Source of the DNA: Prolixibacteraceae bacterium
GTDB taxonomy: Bacteria; Bacteroidota; Bacteroidia; Bacteroidales; Prolixibacteraceae
Reading direction: 5' to 3'
DNA length: 7,663 bases
Assembly (NCBI GenBank): GCA_016931875.1
Contig: JAFGDX010000474.1
Span: forward strand, 1-7,663
The translations under genes and the position numbers were made by a program. Shown piece by piece: positions 6,455 to 7,663 of the stretch. Each line of letters starts with the position of its first letter. Position 1 is the first letter of the stretch. The notes beneath the pieces were generated by a model that saw only the letters and a list, made by a program, of their open reading frames with translations, ran no database searches and had not been told where the DNA came from.

Positions 6455-7663
6455 ATGGTAGCTGGTAAAACAATAAGGCTGAGTAAACTTGCAAGAGAAT
6501 TTAACGTTGGTATTCATACCATTGTGGAATTTTTGCATAAAAAAGGTTTTGATATTGATTCAAATCCGAATACTAAAGTTGATGAAGAAGCAGTTCAACT
6601 TCTTGAAAAAGAATATAAAATTGACATCTCCCTGAAAAAAGAATCGGAGAAGATCAGCTTGAAAAGTCAACGCCCCAAAAAAGAAGTTATTTCTATTGAG
6701 GAAGACGAACCGGTGAAAGAAAAGGCCGAGCCCAAAAAAGTTACTGAAGAGAAACCAAAACCGGTTCAACCCGAAGAAAAGAAAAAGGTTGAAGAAGAAA
6801 AACCCGCTGAACCAGAACAAATAAAACCCGCCAAAGAAGAAGGATTAAAAGTAGTGGGAAAAATTGATCTGGAGCAGGTCGGTAAACCCAAAAAAGAAGA
6901 AAAACCGGTTCAGAAAAAAGAAGAACCAAAACCCGAAAAAGTTGAAGAAAAACCAAAAGAAACAGAACCCGCAAAACCTGAAAAACCCGAAAAAAAGGAA
7001 GAGCCTGAGAAAGCTCCGGAAAAAATTGTTGAACCTGACGTTCCAAAGGTTGATGAAGTGAAAGTAGTAGGAAGAATAGACCTCGAAAACATCAACCAGC
7101 GAACCCGTCCTGCAAAAAAGTCGAGGGAGGAGAAAGAAAGAGAACGGAAAGAACGGTTAAGACAAAAAATCGTGAAAAAACCGGTTGTGCAGGAAAAAGA
7201 GGAAAAGAAGGAGCAAAAGGAAGACACAGTTGTTCGGGCAAAAGTAAACAAGCTGAACGGACCAACCGTAGTGGGTAAAATTGATTTGCCCGAGAAAAAG
7301 GATAAAAGACAGCAACCTCAGGAACAAGGCGGCAATAAAAAGCGGAGAAAACGAATTCCAAAAGATGCCGGGCGAATTAATTTTGAGGATAAAAAGGGTG
7401 ATAAGCCAAAATCCAATTTCCAGGTTAACAAACAAGCGGGCAAAAAGAGACGACCTCTGAAAAAAGAGGTGAACGAAGAGGACGTTCAAAAACAAATTAA
7501 AGATACCCTGGCACGTTTAACGGCCAAAGGAAAATCAAAAGGTTCAAAACACCGCCGGGACAAACGGGCGGCAGCCAGCGAAAAAATGCAGGCTGACCTT
7601 GAAAAGCAAAACGAACAGAAAAAAGTACTAAAGGTTACCGAGTTTGTTTCGGTGAATGAACTC
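6455..7663 (+). CDS. infB: Translation initiation factor IF-2 (partial, 3' end outside window)
   Basis: GTPase that brings initiator fMet-tRNA to the 30S subunit and promotes subunit joining. Only the first 403 codons are here, open to the right edge. Residues 2-56 are the IF2_N domain (IRLSKLAREFNVGIHTIVEFLHKKGFDI). Residues about 60-335 are a long disordered linker rich in Lys, Glu and Pro, with three copies of VVG(K/R)IDL. Residues 340-375 are a conserved helical stretch (EEDVQKQIKDTLARLTAKGK then KHRRDKRAAASEK) that I associate with Bacteroidota IF2. At 391-403 KVTEFVSVNEL begins the segment just before the GTPase core. No G-domain motif (GHVDHGK) is reached yet. The ATG at 6455 gives the canonical MVAGKTIRLSKLA start; it is preceded by seven Ts and only a weak AAGAAAAA purine tract. 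The position after rimP and nusA is the classic one. Confidence 0.96.
   Translation, partial: MVAGKTIRLSKLAREFNVGIHTIVEFLHKKGFDIDSNPNTKVDEEAVQLLEKEYKIDISLKKESEKISLKSQRPKKEVISIEEDEPVKEKAEPKKVTEEKPKPVQPEEKKKVEEEKPAEPEQIKPAKEEGLKVVGKIDLEQVGKPKKEEKPVQKKEEPKPEKVEEKPKETEPAKPEKPEKKEEPEKAPEKIVEPDVPKVDEVKVVGRIDLENINQRTRPAKKSREEKERERKERLRQKIVKKPVVQEKEEKKEQKEDTVVRAKVNKLNGPTVVGKIDLPEKKDKRQQPQEQGGNKKRRKRIPKDAGRINFEDKKGDKPKSNFQVNKQAGKKRRPLKKEVNEEDVQKQIKDTLARLTAKGKSKGSKHRRDKRAAASEKMQADLEKQNEQKKVLKVTEFVSVNEL
6851..7288 (+). repeat. Dispersed VVG(K/R)IDL peptide repeat in the IF-2 linker
   Basis: The heptapeptide VVGKIDL occurs at 6851-6871 (residues 133-139) and 7268-7288 (272-278), and VVGRIDL at 7064-7084 (204-210). 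Spacing is 71 and 68 residues. A weaker relative, AGRINFED, follows at residues 305-312. The copies are surrounded by low-complexity Lys/Glu/Pro sequence, so they stand out as the only hydrophobic islands in the linker. Confidence 0.75.

Noticed and set aside
6560..7495. Several long minus-strand open frames opposite infB, rich in Phe, Leu and Ser
   Set aside because: They are the complement of the Lys/Glu-rich IF-2 linker, which naturally reads as Phe/Leu/Ser without stops. They overlap one another and show no domain.

Overview
The window looks like chromosomal core DNA from a Bacteroidota bacterium, most likely class Bacteroidia. Three things point there. LpxC and FabZ are fused into one protein. 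The gene order HD-hydrolase, lpxD, lpxC-fabZ, lpxA is the one I know from Bacteroidia. Two upstream regions carry TAnnTTTG-type -7 boxes and the starts lack strong AGGAGG sites. A Marinilabiliales/Prolixibacteraceae-like origin is a guess from protein style only. I see no mobile element, tRNA, rRNA, CRISPR array or sign of recent transfer.

Left half, minus strand (about 1-4384). Read in the direction of transcription, the genes are: an HD-domain phosphohydrolase (GTG start at 4384), lpxD (3090), the lpxC-fabZ fusion (2027) and lpxA (617, running off the left edge after 205 codons). The three lipid A genes are separated by only 21-22 bp and probably form one transcript. A good Bacteroidota-type promoter sits just before lpxD, with its -33 part inside the end of the HD gene. 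Together these genes supply the first steps of lipid A synthesis: LpxA acylates UDP-GlcNAc, LpxC deacetylates the product, and LpxD adds the second acyl chain. FabZ makes the acyl-ACP precursors.

Middle (4385-4652). This is a divergent intergenic region of 268 bp between the HD gene and rimP. It holds a recognisable rimP-side promoter, a compact 9-bp hairpin in the predicted rimP leader, and a nested inverted repeat of unknown role. I find no convincing promoter for the HD gene.

Right half, plus strand (4653-7663). The classic rimP-nusA-infB cluster links 30S maturation, transcription elongation/termination and translation initiation. nusA encodes a short 411-residue form with a single C-terminal helical repeat. 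infB is cut by the right edge after 403 codons, so only its N-terminal IF2_N domain and long charged linker are visible. That linker repeats the motif VVG(K/R)IDL three times.

I found no previously undescribed system. The points most worth a second look are regulatory: a 16-bp inverted repeat directly against the lpxC start codon, the rimP leader hairpin, the structured nusA-infB spacer, the repeated IF2 linker motif, and the HD hydrolase beside the lipid A genes.
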